From: Myxococcales bacterium
GTDB lineage: Bacteria; Myxococcota_A; UBA9042
Assembly (NCBI GenBank): GCA_947491025.1
Contig: CANLIC010000006.1
Span: 1 to 64,000, forward strand
DNA: 64,000 bases
Reading direction: 5' to 3'
In this document: positions 42,696 through 52,442 of the stretch, one piece after another
Numbering within the stretch: position 1 is the first letter of the stretch
Layout: each line of letters opens with the position of its first letter
Notes under the pieces: generated by a model
What the model was told of the DNA's origin: nothing
What the model saw: only the letters and a program-made list of their open reading frames with translations
Databases searched by the model: none
Translations under genes and position numbers: made by a program

Positions 42696-45023
42696 ATGAA
42701 CCACCCTCCGCTTCGTCGCCCCCCGCAGCGCCGCCGTGCTCCGCTCGCCGCGGGTGTGTTCGGGCTGCTGCTGCTCTGCGCCACCGTCGCTCAGGCCGCC
42801 CCGGCCTTGCTCTATGTTGTGATTCCGGTCGACATGGGAGGCGTAGTCGTGGACACCATCGTCCCGATCGAGGAGCCCGGACTCTCGGACGCCAGCATGG
42901 CCACCCGCGGCCGCCGCGCCTTCGACGCCTTGAAGGCCCGCGGCGGCAAGTCATACGGCCAGAGCCAGCTGACGATCGAGTCGCCGACCAAGGCCACGTT
43001 GGTCGTTGACCAGAGCGCGGACGCCGACAAGGTGGTGGCCGAGGTGTTGTGGACGATGGCGGCGATGGGCATCTCGGAGTTGACCGCGGCGCCGCTGTAC
43101 CAGGGCGCGGTCGGGCTCGACCAACTCGCCTACGGCGCGCATGTTCAGTGGTTCACCGTCTACGACTTGCTCGCCTTTGAGCGCGTCGAGTCGATTCCGC
43201 CACGCGCCTTTGTCGCCATCGGCGGCAAGCCGATGCCGGCGCAGGAGACCGCGCGGGCCCTGCAGCGGGGCGACGCAGCGGTGCGCGGACCGCTGCTGGC
43301 GGCGCTCACCGCCAAGAGCAAGCGCGCAAAGCTGCTCGTCATTGAGGGTGTCGCGCGCGCTGGCGTACGCGCCTCGTACAAGCTCAAGGCCGACGATCTC
43401 GTGCCAGCGCTCGAAGACACCGATCCCCAGGTGCGCGGCGCCGCGATGGACGCCGCGATCCAAGCCGGCATCAAAGGCAGCAAGGGGGTCATCACCGCCC
43501 TGGAGAAGCTGGTCGAGTCCGACGCCGACACCGACCAGAAGCTGCGTGCGGTCAAGGCCTTGTCGGCCGCGGGCGTCAACCGCTTCGACGACCTGCTCGA
43601 GGCGGAGAAGATCCGCACCGGGTCGGCGGCCGACGCGACGGCGGCGGTGCGCAAGCTGGCGTTGTCGAAGCAGGTCGCTGTAGCGGCGCCGGCGTTGATC
43701 TTCGCCCTGACACACACCGACGAGGGCGTCCGCGACGCCGCATTCGAGGGCCTGGTCCGCCTGGAGCAGTGGGACCTGCTGTACAAGGCCCTGAAGTCCG
43801 ACGTCAGCGACAAGATGCGCGAGCGCATCGCCAAGGCGCTGGTCGAGAAGGGCAACGACAGCGCCCGCGACGAGAGCCTGGAGTGGTTGTTGACCAAGGG
43901 CTCGGCGGCGGGCGCCATCTTCGCTGCCGAGACCTACGGTGTGCGCGGCAGCAAGTCGGCGACGCCGCTGCTGATCAAGGCCCTCGACCACGAGTCGTCG
44001 CAGGTGCGCGAGGCGGCGGCCAAGGCCCTCGGCGTCCTCAAGGACGAGCGCGCCATCGTTCCGCTCGCCGACGCCGCCGAGAAGCGTCGCCGCGATGAGG
44101 AATTCATGATGGCGGCCGCGGTCGAGATCATGAAGACGCTTACCCTCGAACAGGTCAAGCGCCTCGTCGGCAGCAAGAACAAGGTGGTGCGCCAGATGGC
44201 GATTCGCTCCCTGAGCGACTTCGCCAAGGGTGGCCGGCCGCGGCCCGACGTGGTGGCGCTGCTGATGGACTCGCTCAAGGACCCCGAGGCGGAGATCAAG
44301 CGCGCCGCGGTGTACGCCCTCGCCCGCATCGAGGACGACGGCATCGCGCGCGATCTCGCCGGGCTCAAGGACGACGCCGACCCCCTGGTCCGCGCTCAGG
44401 TCGCCTATGCCCTCGGCCACGCCACCGGAAAGTACCAAGAGGCCGGGCCGATGTTGATCGAGATGATGAAGGACCGCGACAAGGCGGTGCGCGTCGCGGC
44501 GATCGACGGCATCGCCCTGCGCAAAGAGGGCGCGGCGTTTCAGCAGCTGGTCAACCTGGTCAAGTACCCGGACCCGGAGATCCAACGCTCGGTGTTCGCG
44601 GCGATCTTGGCGCTCCGCACCGGTGAAAACGCCGATCTCGTGCGGCCGCTGTTCCGCAAATGCCTGGAGATCCGTGACTCGAAGGTGCGTGTCGTCTGCG
44701 TCGACGCGCTGGCCGAGGGCGCCAGCAAGGACGACTTCGAGGCCTTGCGCCAGGCGGCCTTCGACCCGACCCCCGAGGTCAAGCGAAGGGCCATCGCCGT
44801 CATCGCCAGCACCAAGGCGCCTGAGGGCATGGAGGTGCTGACGCTCTTCTTCGGCGACACCGACAACGCCGTGCGCGAGGCGGCCCTGGATGCCCTGGCC
44901 GAGATGCCCGCCGAGGGCCCTTGGGCGCCGAAGAAGAAGCGCTACCTCAATGACTTCATTGGCACGCCCAACATGCCGACGGCGCTGGTCGACAAGGCCA
45001 AGGGCTTGCTCAAGAAAGGCTGA
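42696..45023 (+). CDS. Exported HEAT-repeat protein
   Basis: A 775-residue protein. A signal peptide spans residues 1-34 (hydrophobic LAAGVFGLLLLCATVAQA). A globular N-domain (36-180) precedes about fifteen HEAT-type helical repeats from roughly 190 to 765, each with the pattern VRxAAxxALGxLxDxxAxxxL, for example VREAAAKALGVLKDERAIVPL and IKRAAVYALARIEDDGIARDL. HEAT arrays are protein-binding scaffolds; a periplasmic one is less common and its partner is unknown. The Lys content is higher than in neighbours, without other signs of foreign origin. It ends convergent with the minus-strand DUF6178 group. Confidence 0.88.
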   Translation: MNHPPLRRPPQRRRAPLAAGVFGLLLLCATVAQAAPALLYVVIPVDMGGVVVDTIVPIEEPGLSDASMATRGRRAFDALKARGGKSYGQSQLTIESPTKATLVVDQSADADKVVAEVLWTMAAMGISELTAAPLYQGAVGLDQLAYGAHVQWFTVYDLLAFERVESIPPRAFVAIGGKPMPAQETARALQRGDAAVRGPLLAALTAKSKRAKLLVIEGVARAGVRASYKLKADDLVPALEDTDPQVRGAAMDAAIQAGIKGSKGVITALEKLVESDADTDQKLRAVKALSAAGVNRFDDLLEAEKIRTGSAADATAAVRKLALSKQVAVAAPALIFALTHTDEGVRDAAFEGLVRLEQWDLLYKALKSDVSDKMRERIAKALVEKGNDSARDESLEWLLTKGSAAGAIFAAETYGVRGSKSATPLLIKALDHESSQVREAAAKALGVLKDERAIVPLADAAEKRRRDEEFMMAAAVEIMKTLTLEQVKRLVGSKNKVVRQMAIRSLSDFAKGGRPRPDVVALLMDSLKDPEAEIKRAAVYALARIEDDGIARDLAGLKDDADPLVRAQVAYALGHATGKYQEAGPMLIEMMKDRDKAVRVAAIDGIALRKEGAAFQQLVNLVKYPDPEIQRSVFAAILALRTGENADLVRPLFRKCLEIRDSKVRVVCVDALAEGASKDDFEALRQAAFDPTPEVKRRAIAVIASTKAPEGMEVLTLFFGDTDNAVREAALDALAEMPAEGPWAPKKKRYLNDFIGTPNMPTALVDKAKGLLKKG

Positions 45024-45071
45024 GCGGCGCGACGGGATGCGACCTTCTACGCTTTCCGTGGCGCTCGGCTC

Positions 45072-45114
45072 GCTCCTGGCCTGTCCGCGACAGCCGTGAA
45101 GGAACGCCAGGAGC
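45072..45114. terminator. Stem-loop between convergent genes
   Basis: GCTCCTGGC at 45072-45080 is the exact reverse complement of GCCAGGAGC at 45106-45114. A smaller hairpin (CTGTC/GACAG, 45081-45093) lies inside. It sits midway between the ends of the HEAT-repeat gene and the DUF6178 gene, consistent with a two-way transcript end, though without a T run. Confidence 0.45.
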
Positions 45115-45206
45115 TCGAAATAGCCCTGTTATTCCGATAGATTCGCGCTTCGCCTGGCTCACCGCGGCCGCCTTGAGGCCGCCTTGCGATGCTGCTGGAC
45201 TTGGGA

Positions 45207-47546
45207 TCAGTTCCAGCTCGGATCGACGGCCTTGCCAGCGATGACCAAGGAGCGGCCGACGAAGCGGACGTCGATCTCGCCCCGCGGATCGAGGCCACCG
45301 AGCTCGGCGTCGATGCGGTCGAACGCGGCGCCGATCGCCCGCTCGAGGCCAGCGGCGGCGGCGTCGTCGAGGCCCGGGGCAGCGAGCGCCGCGGTGGCGA
45401 TCGCAGTGCGAAGTTCGGCGGGCAGCCGACGATGGCCTGTGGCGCCGGCCATGGCTTGCGCCAACAAGCGCCGCAACGAGGCGGCGTCGAGCGCCCGCAG
45501 CGCGGGACGGCCTTCCAGCAGCGCCCAGCACAGGGTCGTCGCCAGCAGCGCCGAGAGGTCCCACTCCCAGCGCCGGTCGCCAAGCTCGCGCTCCAAGGCG
45601 TCGAGCACCGCGGGCAGAGGCCCTTCGGCGGCGCCTTCCAGCAGGCCCACGACGGCCTCAAAGCGCTGCAGGGCGAGGCGAGCGCGGGCGAGATCTTGCA
45701 GGCTCTCGTAGGCCCGCATGGACACGCGCTGCGACCTCTCACGCGCCGCACGCTCGTCGTCGGCGCGCTGGCGCGTGGCCTGCTCGTCGCCGCCATCGCC
45801 CTCGTCGTCGAGCTCGTCGTCGGCCTCGTCGCCCGCCGCTGCCACGCTGCCGCGCCAGCGCACCTCTGAGTCGCTTACGGCGTCGAAGTCCTCGTCGGCC
45901 CCGGCGGCCATGGCTGCGATGGCGATGCGCGCGGCGTCTCGGCTGCCGGATGCGGCCTCGGCCAACTCATCGGCGCTCGCTGGCCACATCGGCATCGGCC
46001 GCAGCAGGGCCCGCACGATGGCGCCCTCGATGCCGTCGAACAACGCGGCGCGGGCGGCGTTGCCGAGGCGGCGACGCAGGGCTACCGCACGGTGGTGGAG
46101 CTGCACCACCTGGCCGTGGCCGAGGGAGAACAGCGACTCCACCGGCTCGAGGGCCAAGATCTGGGCCGCACGGTCGATGTCGTCGCGGGCGGCGAAGCGC
46201 AGACCGAGATCGACCATCGTCACCACTTGCCGGGCGTGGCGCGGCAGGGCCTCGGTGTCGGCCGGGTGCTCGGCCAAGGCGCACTGCAGGCGATAGACGC
46301 AGAAGCACAGGGCGGTCTGGACGCGCAGCGCCTCGGCGTCAGGCAGTCGGGCGGCTGCGGCGGCCAAGAACGCCGGCTCGGCGCCCGCCCGCAGCGCAAG
46401 GTCGGTGCGCTGGGTCAGGGCTGGCGGCGGCACATAGGCCTGCAGACCGTCGCCCGACCGTGGGCCTTCGCCGGCCAGCCGCGCCTCGAGCGCCAACCGC
46501 GCGGCCTCGGGCGTCTCGTAGGCAAAGATCGCCAGCGCCTCGTCGCGCGGCATCATCCCGAGATCGCCGAGGCGCCGCGTTCGGTGATCGTAGAGGTCCT
46601 CTTGCAGGGCCAGCGGCAGCTCCCAGCGCAGCGCCCGCAGCACGCGTCGGCCGCGCTCGATGGAGATCCGAAACAGGCTCTCGACGACGGTGCGAATAGG
46701 CCCAAGGGCTGCGTCCTGCGGGTCGACCGCGATCTGAAGCTGGCCGTCGGGCGCGGCGAAAAGCTCCCAGTCCTCGGGCGCGCCGAGTTCAGCGTCCTCG
46801 AACCCCTCGAACACCATGGCCGATCCGAACGCGAAGGCGGTCAGGACGCCGTCCTCCTGCGCCGCCAGGAAGCGGTCGACCACTTCGCTGCCGGCAGCCA
46901 GCGCGACGGCGAGCAAGTGCGCGAACGTGCGACGATCGAGCGTATCGCCTTGCCAAGCCAACAGGTCGACGGCGGCCTGCAGCTGCCGCGGACTCGCCAA
47001 TTCGAAGAGCTCGCCCGAGTCTGCGAGGCCGATCTCGTCGAGCAGCAGCGCGAATTCCTCGGCCGGCAGCGCCTGCAGCGTCGCCCTCGGCTCGGGGAGC
47101 GAGAGCAGCCACTCGAGCTTGCTGGCGCCTGAGAGGGCGTGAAAGGAGGCTGGCAGGCGCGAGAGGCCGAACGCGCGTGTGCCGCCGTGCAGCAAGGGCG
47201 ACAGGGCTGCTGCGCGCGCCTCGGGCGCTTCGTCGTAGGGGTCAGGCGCGACGGAGGTCTCGAGCACCTGATCACAGACCTCAAGCAGCTGATCTTCAGC
47301 TTCGAGGGCTCCGTCGGCGCCATAGAGTTGCAGCGCCGTCACGTCCGTGGCATCGGCGTGCACATGAAGGGCCGCCGTCGGTGTGGCGCCACCGGCGTCA
47401 TCATCGTCATGTGCGCCCAACGAGGCCGCGTAGTCGGCGTTGCGCGCCAGCCGCTCGGCCTCGGCCGCGGCCTCTTCCTCGGCGCTTCGCGCTTTGCGGC
47501 GGACCGTGGCGCGGGCAGCGCGGCGCAAGCGTTCGACGTCGCTCAT
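45207..47546 (-). CDS. DUF6178-like protein of unknown function
   Basis: A 779-residue cytoplasmic protein. The ATG at 47546 is preceded by GGAGGGAGAGGG. Blocks such as LPAEEFALLLDEIGLADSGELFELASPRQLQAAVDLLAW and RRLGDLGMMPRDEALAIFAYE match my memory of the DUF6178 family of deltaproteobacteria, which has no known function. The N-terminal 100 residues are charged and disordered, and an acidic Asp/Glu stretch (about 560-590) separates off a C-terminal helical domain. It is the last gene of a minus-strand group with an SCP2-like gene and a pseudokinase. Confidence 0.75.
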   Translation of the reverse strand: MSDVERLRRAARATVRRKARSAEEEAAAEAERLARNADYAASLGAHDDDDAGGATPTAALHVHADATDVTALQLYGADGALEAEDQLLEVCDQVLETSVAPDPYDEAPEARAAALSPLLHGGTRAFGLSRLPASFHALSGASKLEWLLSLPEPRATLQALPAEEFALLLDEIGLADSGELFELASPRQLQAAVDLLAWQGDTLDRRTFAHLLAVALAAGSEVVDRFLAAQEDGVLTAFAFGSAMVFEGFEDAELGAPEDWELFAAPDGQLQIAVDPQDAALGPIRTVVESLFRISIERGRRVLRALRWELPLALQEDLYDHRTRRLGDLGMMPRDEALAIFAYETPEAARLALEARLAGEGPRSGDGLQAYVPPPALTQRTDLALRAGAEPAFLAAAAARLPDAEALRVQTALCFCVYRLQCALAEHPADTEALPRHARQVVTMVDLGLRFAARDDIDRAAQILALEPVESLFSLGHGQVVQLHHRAVALRRRLGNAARAALFDGIEGAIVRALLRPMPMWPASADELAEAASGSRDAARIAIAAMAAGADEDFDAVSDSEVRWRGSVAAAGDEADDELDDEGDGGDEQATRQRADDERAARERSQRVSMRAYESLQDLARARLALQRFEAVVGLLEGAAEGPLPAVLDALERELGDRRWEWDLSALLATTLCWALLEGRPALRALDAASLRRLLAQAMAGATGHRRLPAELRTAIATAALAAPGLDDAAAAGLERAIGAAFDRIDAELGGLDPRGEIDVRFVGRSLVIAGKAVDPSWN

Positions 47547-47633
47547 CCCTCTCCCTCCGGCTGCGGCGGTTTGGCGCCGCGGCTCCGCCGCGCTCGTGCC
47601 CACAGCGGCTGTGTGCCGGCGGGCCTGTGACGT

Positions 47634-48257
47634 CTACGGCTCTAGCAACAAGCCAAGCGCGCGCGTCAGCAGGCTGAGGTCACCATCGACGCGCAGCCGA
47701 CCGCTCTTCAAGATCACCCGCGGATCGACACGCCCGGCAATCCAGGTGACGGCCTCGTCGGCGTCGACGGTGACGGTCGCCGAGGCCGTCTCAAAGGCGG
47801 CAGGCCCGGCACCGAAGGTAAACACGACGCGGAGCGTCTCGCCAAAGCGACGGTCCACGATGTCGAGCGCCACGCTGCCCTGGAGCCCAGTCAGCGCCCG
47901 CGCCCGGTCGTCGCGCACGGGCAGCCGCGAGAAGTCGGGCGCGGCGCGCGGTCGGCCCAGCTTCTCCATGATCTGCAGGCCACGGTCGCGCAGGCTGCCC
48001 GCGACGAGCTCGCGCAAGGTCCCGCGCTCCAGCACGACCCGGCAGATCGGGTCGGCGCTGGCGCCTTCCTGCGTCTGCAGGCGCCCATCGACGAGACGAC
48101 CGCTCCAGACGCCGCCGCCGGCGCCGCGGACCTCGATGACCACGCCCTGCTGCAAGGTCGCCGCGGGCAAGCGTACGGGCAGCGCAGGCGCCAGCTCGAG
48201 AAAGACCTTGGTCGGCGCAGCGCTGCGCGGCAGATTCCAGAACTCTTCTGCGTTCAT
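47634..48257 (-). CDS. SCP2-like (sterol carrier type) domain protein
   Basis: A 207-residue cytoplasmic protein. Two beta/alpha halves can be seen. The C-terminal one (about 125-205) ends in VTVDADEAVTWIAGRVDPRVILKSGRLRVDGDLSLLTRALGLLL, which has the SCP2 pattern of an acidic strand, an x-G-x-x-x-P turn, then GxLxVxGDxxLxxxLxxLL. SCP2 folds bind lipids or acyl chains. The N-terminal half may be a second, diverged copy. It lies between the pseudokinase (34 bases upstream) and the DUF6178 gene. The family call is from the C-terminal pattern only. Confidence 0.65.
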   Translation of the reverse strand: MNAEEFWNLPRSAAPTKVFLELAPALPVRLPAATLQQGVVIEVRGAGGGVWSGRLVDGRLQTQEGASADPICRVVLERGTLRELVAGSLRDRGLQIMEKLGRPRAAPDFSRLPVRDDRARALTGLQGSVALDIVDRRFGETLRVVFTFGAGPAAFETASATVTVDADEAVTWIAGRVDPRVILKSGRLRVDGDLSLLTRALGLLLEP

Positions 48258-48290
48258 CGCGACCTGATTCCGACGCCCAGGCAGGCGTCG

Positions 48291-49685
48291 TTAGAACACC
48301 GCCGGACCATCGCTCGGTTTCGGCTTCGGCGCCTCTTGCGGAGCCGTTTCGTCCAGGCGCGGCCGTGGCCGAACCACGGGCCGCCGCTTGGGCCGGTCGT
48401 CTTCCGCGCCGGCGTCGGGCGAGTCGGTGGGGCCTGCCTCCAGGTAGACGGGGACCTCCCGCTCGACGACCTTGGTCACGGTCTCTGTCACCGTCTTGGT
48501 CACCGTGTTGGTCACCGTGTTGGTCTTGGTGATCACCTCGGGGTCGCGGGTCAAGAACCAAGCCGCGGCGGCGCCGGCGATCAGCACGACAGAGATGGCG
48601 GCAATGATGGAGGTCCGCAGCGTGCGCTTGCGCTTCTCGGCGCTGATGCGCGCCAACTCCGCGGCGGCGCCGGCCTTCTCTGCCTTGCGGCGCTCGGCTT
48701 CGGCGGCGGCGGTCTCCCCTTCGGCGCGGCGCGTCTCTTCCTCGGCCTTGCGCCGCTCTAGCTCCGCCTTGCGCCGCTCCTCCTCCACCTGATGCTTGGT
48801 CTTCTCGCTCTGGGTTTTGGCCTCGAGGATGTCCTTGAGGAACCCGGCGGTTTCCACCGACAGGTGCACCGTGCCGCGATCGTCCTCGGTGTTGGCCGCG
48901 ATCAGCTCGGCGACGAAGGCGCTGGCGTCGATCGGCCGATCGCCAGGGCGCTTCTTCAACGCCTTCTGCAGCACCAGCTCGACCGCCGGCGACAGGTCGG
49001 TGTCGCCGTTGGCCTGGCGCGCGCTCGGCACCGCTGCCAGCGCGTGTTTGCGTCGCAGGTCGGCCGGCGTCGCGGCTTGGAAGGGCGGCTCGCCGACTAC
49101 CATCTCGTAGAACATGGCTCCCAGCGCGTAGACGTCCGAGCGGATCGGCTGCACGGTCTTGGTCTTGACGCCCCCCGAAAGCTCGGGCGCCTCGTAGCGC
49201 GCCTCATAGATCTCGGCCACAGACACCGCTTGGGCGTCGAGCAGCACCACCTCGCCCCGTTCGTCGGGCACCAGGCGGACGTGGGTCGGTGTCAGCCCGC
49301 CGTGGCCGAGCCCTTGGCTGTGTCGCTCCTCGAGCGCCTTGGCGATCCGCCTTAGCTTGGCGATCGCCTCCTCGGAGGGGAGGGCGCCGCGAGCGATCAT
49401 CTCGTCGAGCCCGACGCCGGGCGGCGGCGGCGCGACCTCGGTCGCCGCAGCCTCGTAGGCGACGGTGGCCTGATGGCGGTGCGATGTGGACCGGGCAAGA
49501 TCGGCGCCGAACTGCGGAAGGGTCGGCCGAGACTCGGTCTCCTTGCTGTGACTGGTCTGGGTGATCTCGTGGCCCTTGCGAACGCCCCCTGCCAGCCTCG
49601 ATGGCATCGCGGCGCGCGCGGCGGGCGGCGGCACAGGCACTGAGCCCGCCTTCGGATTGCCTTTTTGATCCATCGGTTCCGTCAC
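48291..49685 (-). CDS. Membrane pseudokinase with coiled coil and extracytoplasmic tail
   Basis: A 464-residue protein built like a Hanks-type receptor kinase but lacking its active site. Residues about 90-265 keep the kinase C-lobe: APE at 166-168, SDVYALGAMFYEMVVGEPPF (183-202) and the KRPGDRP segment. The glycine loop and catalytic Lys are missing, the HRDLKPEN loop is HGGLTPTHV (128-136), so the catalytic Asp is Gly, and the DFG is LDA. A charged coiled coil (about 285-355), one transmembrane helix (357-377), a Thr-Val repeat and a Pro/Arg tail follow. GTG 49685 has AGGGA five bases upstream. It probably acts as a scaffold or sensor. Confidence 0.85.
   Translation of the reverse strand: MTEPMDQKGNPKAGSVPVPPPAARAAMPSRLAGGVRKGHEITQTSHSKETESRPTLPQFGADLARSTSHRHQATVAYEAAATEVAPPPPGVGLDEMIARGALPSEEAIAKLRRIAKALEERHSQGLGHGGLTPTHVRLVPDERGEVVLLDAQAVSVAEIYEARYEAPELSGGVKTKTVQPIRSDVYALGAMFYEMVVGEPPFQAATPADLRRKHALAAVPSARQANGDTDLSPAVELVLQKALKKRPGDRPIDASAFVAELIAANTEDDRGTVHLSVETAGFLKDILEAKTQSEKTKHQVEEERRKAELERRKAEEETRRAEGETAAAEAERRKAEKAGAAAELARISAEKRKRTLRTSIIAAISVVLIAGAAAAWFLTRDPEVITKTNTVTNTVTKTVTETVTKVVEREVPVYLEAGPTDSPDAGAEDDRPKRRPVVRPRPRLDETAPQEAPKPKPSDGPAVF
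48473..48530 (-). repeat. 12-base repeats encoding (x-T-V-T) linker
   Basis: About five imperfect 12-base units within the pseudokinase gene encode KTNTVTNTVTKTVTETVTKV, just after the transmembrane helix. The unit is conserved at the DNA level in its centre (GGTCACCGTGTT twice in a row). It forms a Thr-rich stalk on the outer side of the membrane, possibly a target for glycosylation. Confidence 0.75.
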
Positions 49686-49823
49686 TACGATCCCTACCCT
49701 GCTGCGCCCCGGCGGTGCGGTGCGGTGGCCGTGAGTGTACGGAGATCGGGCGCAACTGACAACGCCGGGGAGGGGGGCCGGCGAGCGAGTGTCTCCCGGC
49801 GGCGGCGATTTCCGCGGCGGCTT

Positions 49824-52442
49824 TCAGGGCGCCGGAGCGGTCGCAGCGGGCGCGGCGACCGGCGCAGGCGTCGCCTCAGCGGGTGCTGCCGGCGGCGGCG
49901 GTCGAATGCTGAGCAACCCGGCGCCCCGTGGACGACCAGAAGCCCCTTTGCGCACCGAGCGGGCGGTCGGCTCGGCGGCGCCGGGCTGGGGCGGGTCGCC
50001 GTCGTGCTCAGGGTCGCAGCGGGCGACGACGAAATAGGCGCTGTCATTGGACAGCACGCGGCAGTTCCAGCCTCGGATGGTCGCGAAGTCCTTCTCGCCC
50101 TTGTCGCGCATGGCCTTGGCCGTCGAGCGCAGCTTCGACTCCACCGCGCCGCGGCGGCCACGCTCCATGAGGACGTAGAGAGGCCGACCGCGGTTCATCT
50201 CTTTCATGTAGGGGTCGAACTGCCCCTGCTCTTTGTTGATCGGGCGGATCTCGTTGTAGGAGTACATCGTCTCGCCGCGCCAGGTGATCAGCCACGAGAT
50301 GATGTCCTCGCTGCAGACGCGCTTGGGCTGGCTGTCGAAGAAACGCACGAGCCCGTCGAGCCCGGCGTGGGCGATCCACGGCGTGTAGGCCTCGACGATC
50401 GGCTCGGGCTGGGGCAGCAGCTTGCAGTCGTCGTAGTAGGCGTCGAAGAGGTAGCGCTGCGACCAAGAAGGCGTCAGCGACGGCAGGTAGACGTTGAGCG
50501 ACCAGAGCGCCATCGCCAGCGAGGCGACGACCAGCGCTCCGCGGAGCCATGGCAGCCCGCGGCGGGCGATGCCGATGAACCAGCACAGCGCCAGCAGGCC
50601 GCCCATCCACGGGATGAACGTCTCGTAGCGCAGCCATGGCACCTGCAGAAGCGCCGCGGTGGTGGCGCCGACGTGGCGGCCAAAGGGCTGATCGCGCCAA
50701 GCCAACTTCGGCTCGACGTCGGACTTCCACTCGACCACGGCGGAGAAGTCGTGGGGCAGGTTCTCGGGCAGCGGGCGATCGTACTTGTAGGTGAACATGT
50801 TGCGCAGGCTCTGCGGCTCGTCGATCAGCACCACCAGGACCGCGATCACCATGCCGGCGCCGAGCAGCATCTGCATGCGCCGCGTCGGCATCTCGAGGCG
50901 CTCAAGCTCCAGCAGAGCGAAGCCGACCAGCACCCCGAGCGCCGGCACAGCGGGCAGGATGTAGTGGTGGAATTTGGTCGACGAGATCGTGAAGACGGCA
51001 AACGCCACCGCAAACCAGATGAAGACAAAGGCCCGCACCGCGTGGCCCGGCGCCGAGTCTGTGCCGAGGCTCAAGGTCGGACGCAGCCGGGCGACAGCGA
51101 CGAGGGCGAAGGGCACCAGCGCCGTCCACGGGAAGAGGCCATACGAGAGCCACTCGATGAAGTGCTCGAAGGTGCCGTGGTCGATCTGATGGACGCCGCT
51201 GCCGACGCGGTTGAAGTGATCGTGGATGAAGAAGCGGTCGTAGTAGGCGCGGCCGTGGCGGCAGAACATCGCGACGTACCACGGCAAAGCGCTGGCCAAG
51301 AAGAGCGGGATACCGCGCGCCAACTCCAGCCGCGGCAGCAGCGGCCAGGCGTTGAAGGTGAGGAGCCAGACGAACAAGATCGCGCCGGGCAACATGAAGC
51401 CGAGCAGCCCCTTGGCGTAGGTCGCCTGCGCCAGCACCAGGTAGAAGCACAGCAGTAGCATGCGTCGCAGCCAGCGGTCCTTGTCGTCTTCGGCGAAGCC
51501 CTGAGCCCGGCTGCGCCAGATCGGCCACAGCACGCTCGCCAGCACGGCCAGCGCCAGCACGGCGTAGAAGGGCACGTGGTAGATGCCGTTCTGTTGGACC
51601 GTGGCGAAGAAGGCCGCTGCGCCCTCCAGACCGCTGGCGGCGGTGTCGTCGACGAGATCGCTGGCGATGATGCCGAGCTGAGGCCCGAGGTTGGCCAAGA
51701 CGAAGAGAAGAAACAGGCCCAACCGACGCAGGAAGGCGCGGTCGCTCATCGGCTCGTGGCGGCCGAACACCGCGGCGATGAAGAAGGCGAGCGCCACCGT
51801 CAGGTTGGCGACGAAGGGCATATCGGTCTGCGCCTGGCGGCTCACCATGTACATGAAGGGCGACAAGCCGACGACCACCGTCGCCCAGAAGGCGTAGCGC
51901 CGTGACAGCGCCCGCTCGAGCGCTAGGTAGAGCGACGCCACCGCCGAAGCGCCGATGAGGGCGACCGGCAGGCGAAACGCCCAGTCCGAGTACCCGATCA
52001 GCTTCAAGAAGCTGACCTCGGCCCAGAAGATCCAAATCGGCTTGCTGTAGAACCACCCGCCGGCCACCGGCTCGCTGCCGATCTTGGTCTTGTAGCCCCA
52101 CCACGGGTTCACCCAGTCGTAAGACTCGAGCATCGTGCGCGAGACCTCACCATAGTGGGTCTCCCAGGGGTCCCAGAGGCCGAACGTGCCGCAATTCCAG
52201 ACGTAGAGGGCGTAGACCGCGAAGATGGTGCCCCAACGCCACAGCCGATCGCCCGGGGTCGGAGCGAAGCGGTCCTGGCTGTTCGCACCCTGCAGGATTG
52301 GGAACGCCGCACGCAGGCGCGCAGCCGAGGACTGATCCACGTCGACCCCGTCAGCCGCGCGGAGATCGCCCGGGACCGGGCCCGCGACCCGTATCCAGGG
52401 CCCGGCCGGCCCGGCGGCGCGGCGGCGGCGGTGTGATACCAT
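49824..52442 (-). CDS. ArnT/PMT-type membrane glycosyltransferase (GT-C fold)
   Basis: An 872-residue polytopic protein, longer than typical ArnT (about 550). It has about twelve hydrophobic helices between residues 70 and 620. The first periplasmic loop holds the acidic motif WDPWETHYGE (Asp91, Glu94, Glu99), matching the catalytic D/E site of PMT_2 family lipid-linked sugar transferases. AQTDMPFV and FHHYILPAVP follow at the expected places. These enzymes move a sugar from an undecaprenyl or dolichyl carrier onto lipid A or protein. A soluble C-terminal domain (650-800) and a Pro/Ala tail are added. The start (ATG 52442) is uncertain; the first 50 residues look disordered. Confidence 0.85.
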   Translation of the reverse strand: MVSHRRRRAAGPAGPWIRVAGPVPGDLRAADGVDVDQSSAARLRAAFPILQGANSQDRFAPTPGDRLWRWGTIFAVYALYVWNCGTFGLWDPWETHYGEVSRTMLESYDWVNPWWGYKTKIGSEPVAGGWFYSKPIWIFWAEVSFLKLIGYSDWAFRLPVALIGASAVASLYLALERALSRRYAFWATVVVGLSPFMYMVSRQAQTDMPFVANLTVALAFFIAAVFGRHEPMSDRAFLRRLGLFLLFVLANLGPQLGIIASDLVDDTAASGLEGAAAFFATVQQNGIYHVPFYAVLALAVLASVLWPIWRSRAQGFAEDDKDRWLRRMLLLCFYLVLAQATYAKGLLGFMLPGAILFVWLLTFNAWPLLPRLELARGIPLFLASALPWYVAMFCRHGRAYYDRFFIHDHFNRVGSGVHQIDHGTFEHFIEWLSYGLFPWTALVPFALVAVARLRPTLSLGTDSAPGHAVRAFVFIWFAVAFAVFTISSTKFHHYILPAVPALGVLVGFALLELERLEMPTRRMQMLLGAGMVIAVLVVLIDEPQSLRNMFTYKYDRPLPENLPHDFSAVVEWKSDVEPKLAWRDQPFGRHVGATTAALLQVPWLRYETFIPWMGGLLALCWFIGIARRGLPWLRGALVVASLAMALWSLNVYLPSLTPSWSQRYLFDAYYDDCKLLPQPEPIVEAYTPWIAHAGLDGLVRFFDSQPKRVCSEDIISWLITWRGETMYSYNEIRPINKEQGQFDPYMKEMNRGRPLYVLMERGRRGAVESKLRSTAKAMRDKGEKDFATIRGWNCRVLSNDSAYFVVARCDPEHDGDPPQPGAAEPTARSVRKGASGRPRGAGLLSIRPPPPAAPAEATPAPVAAPAATAPAP

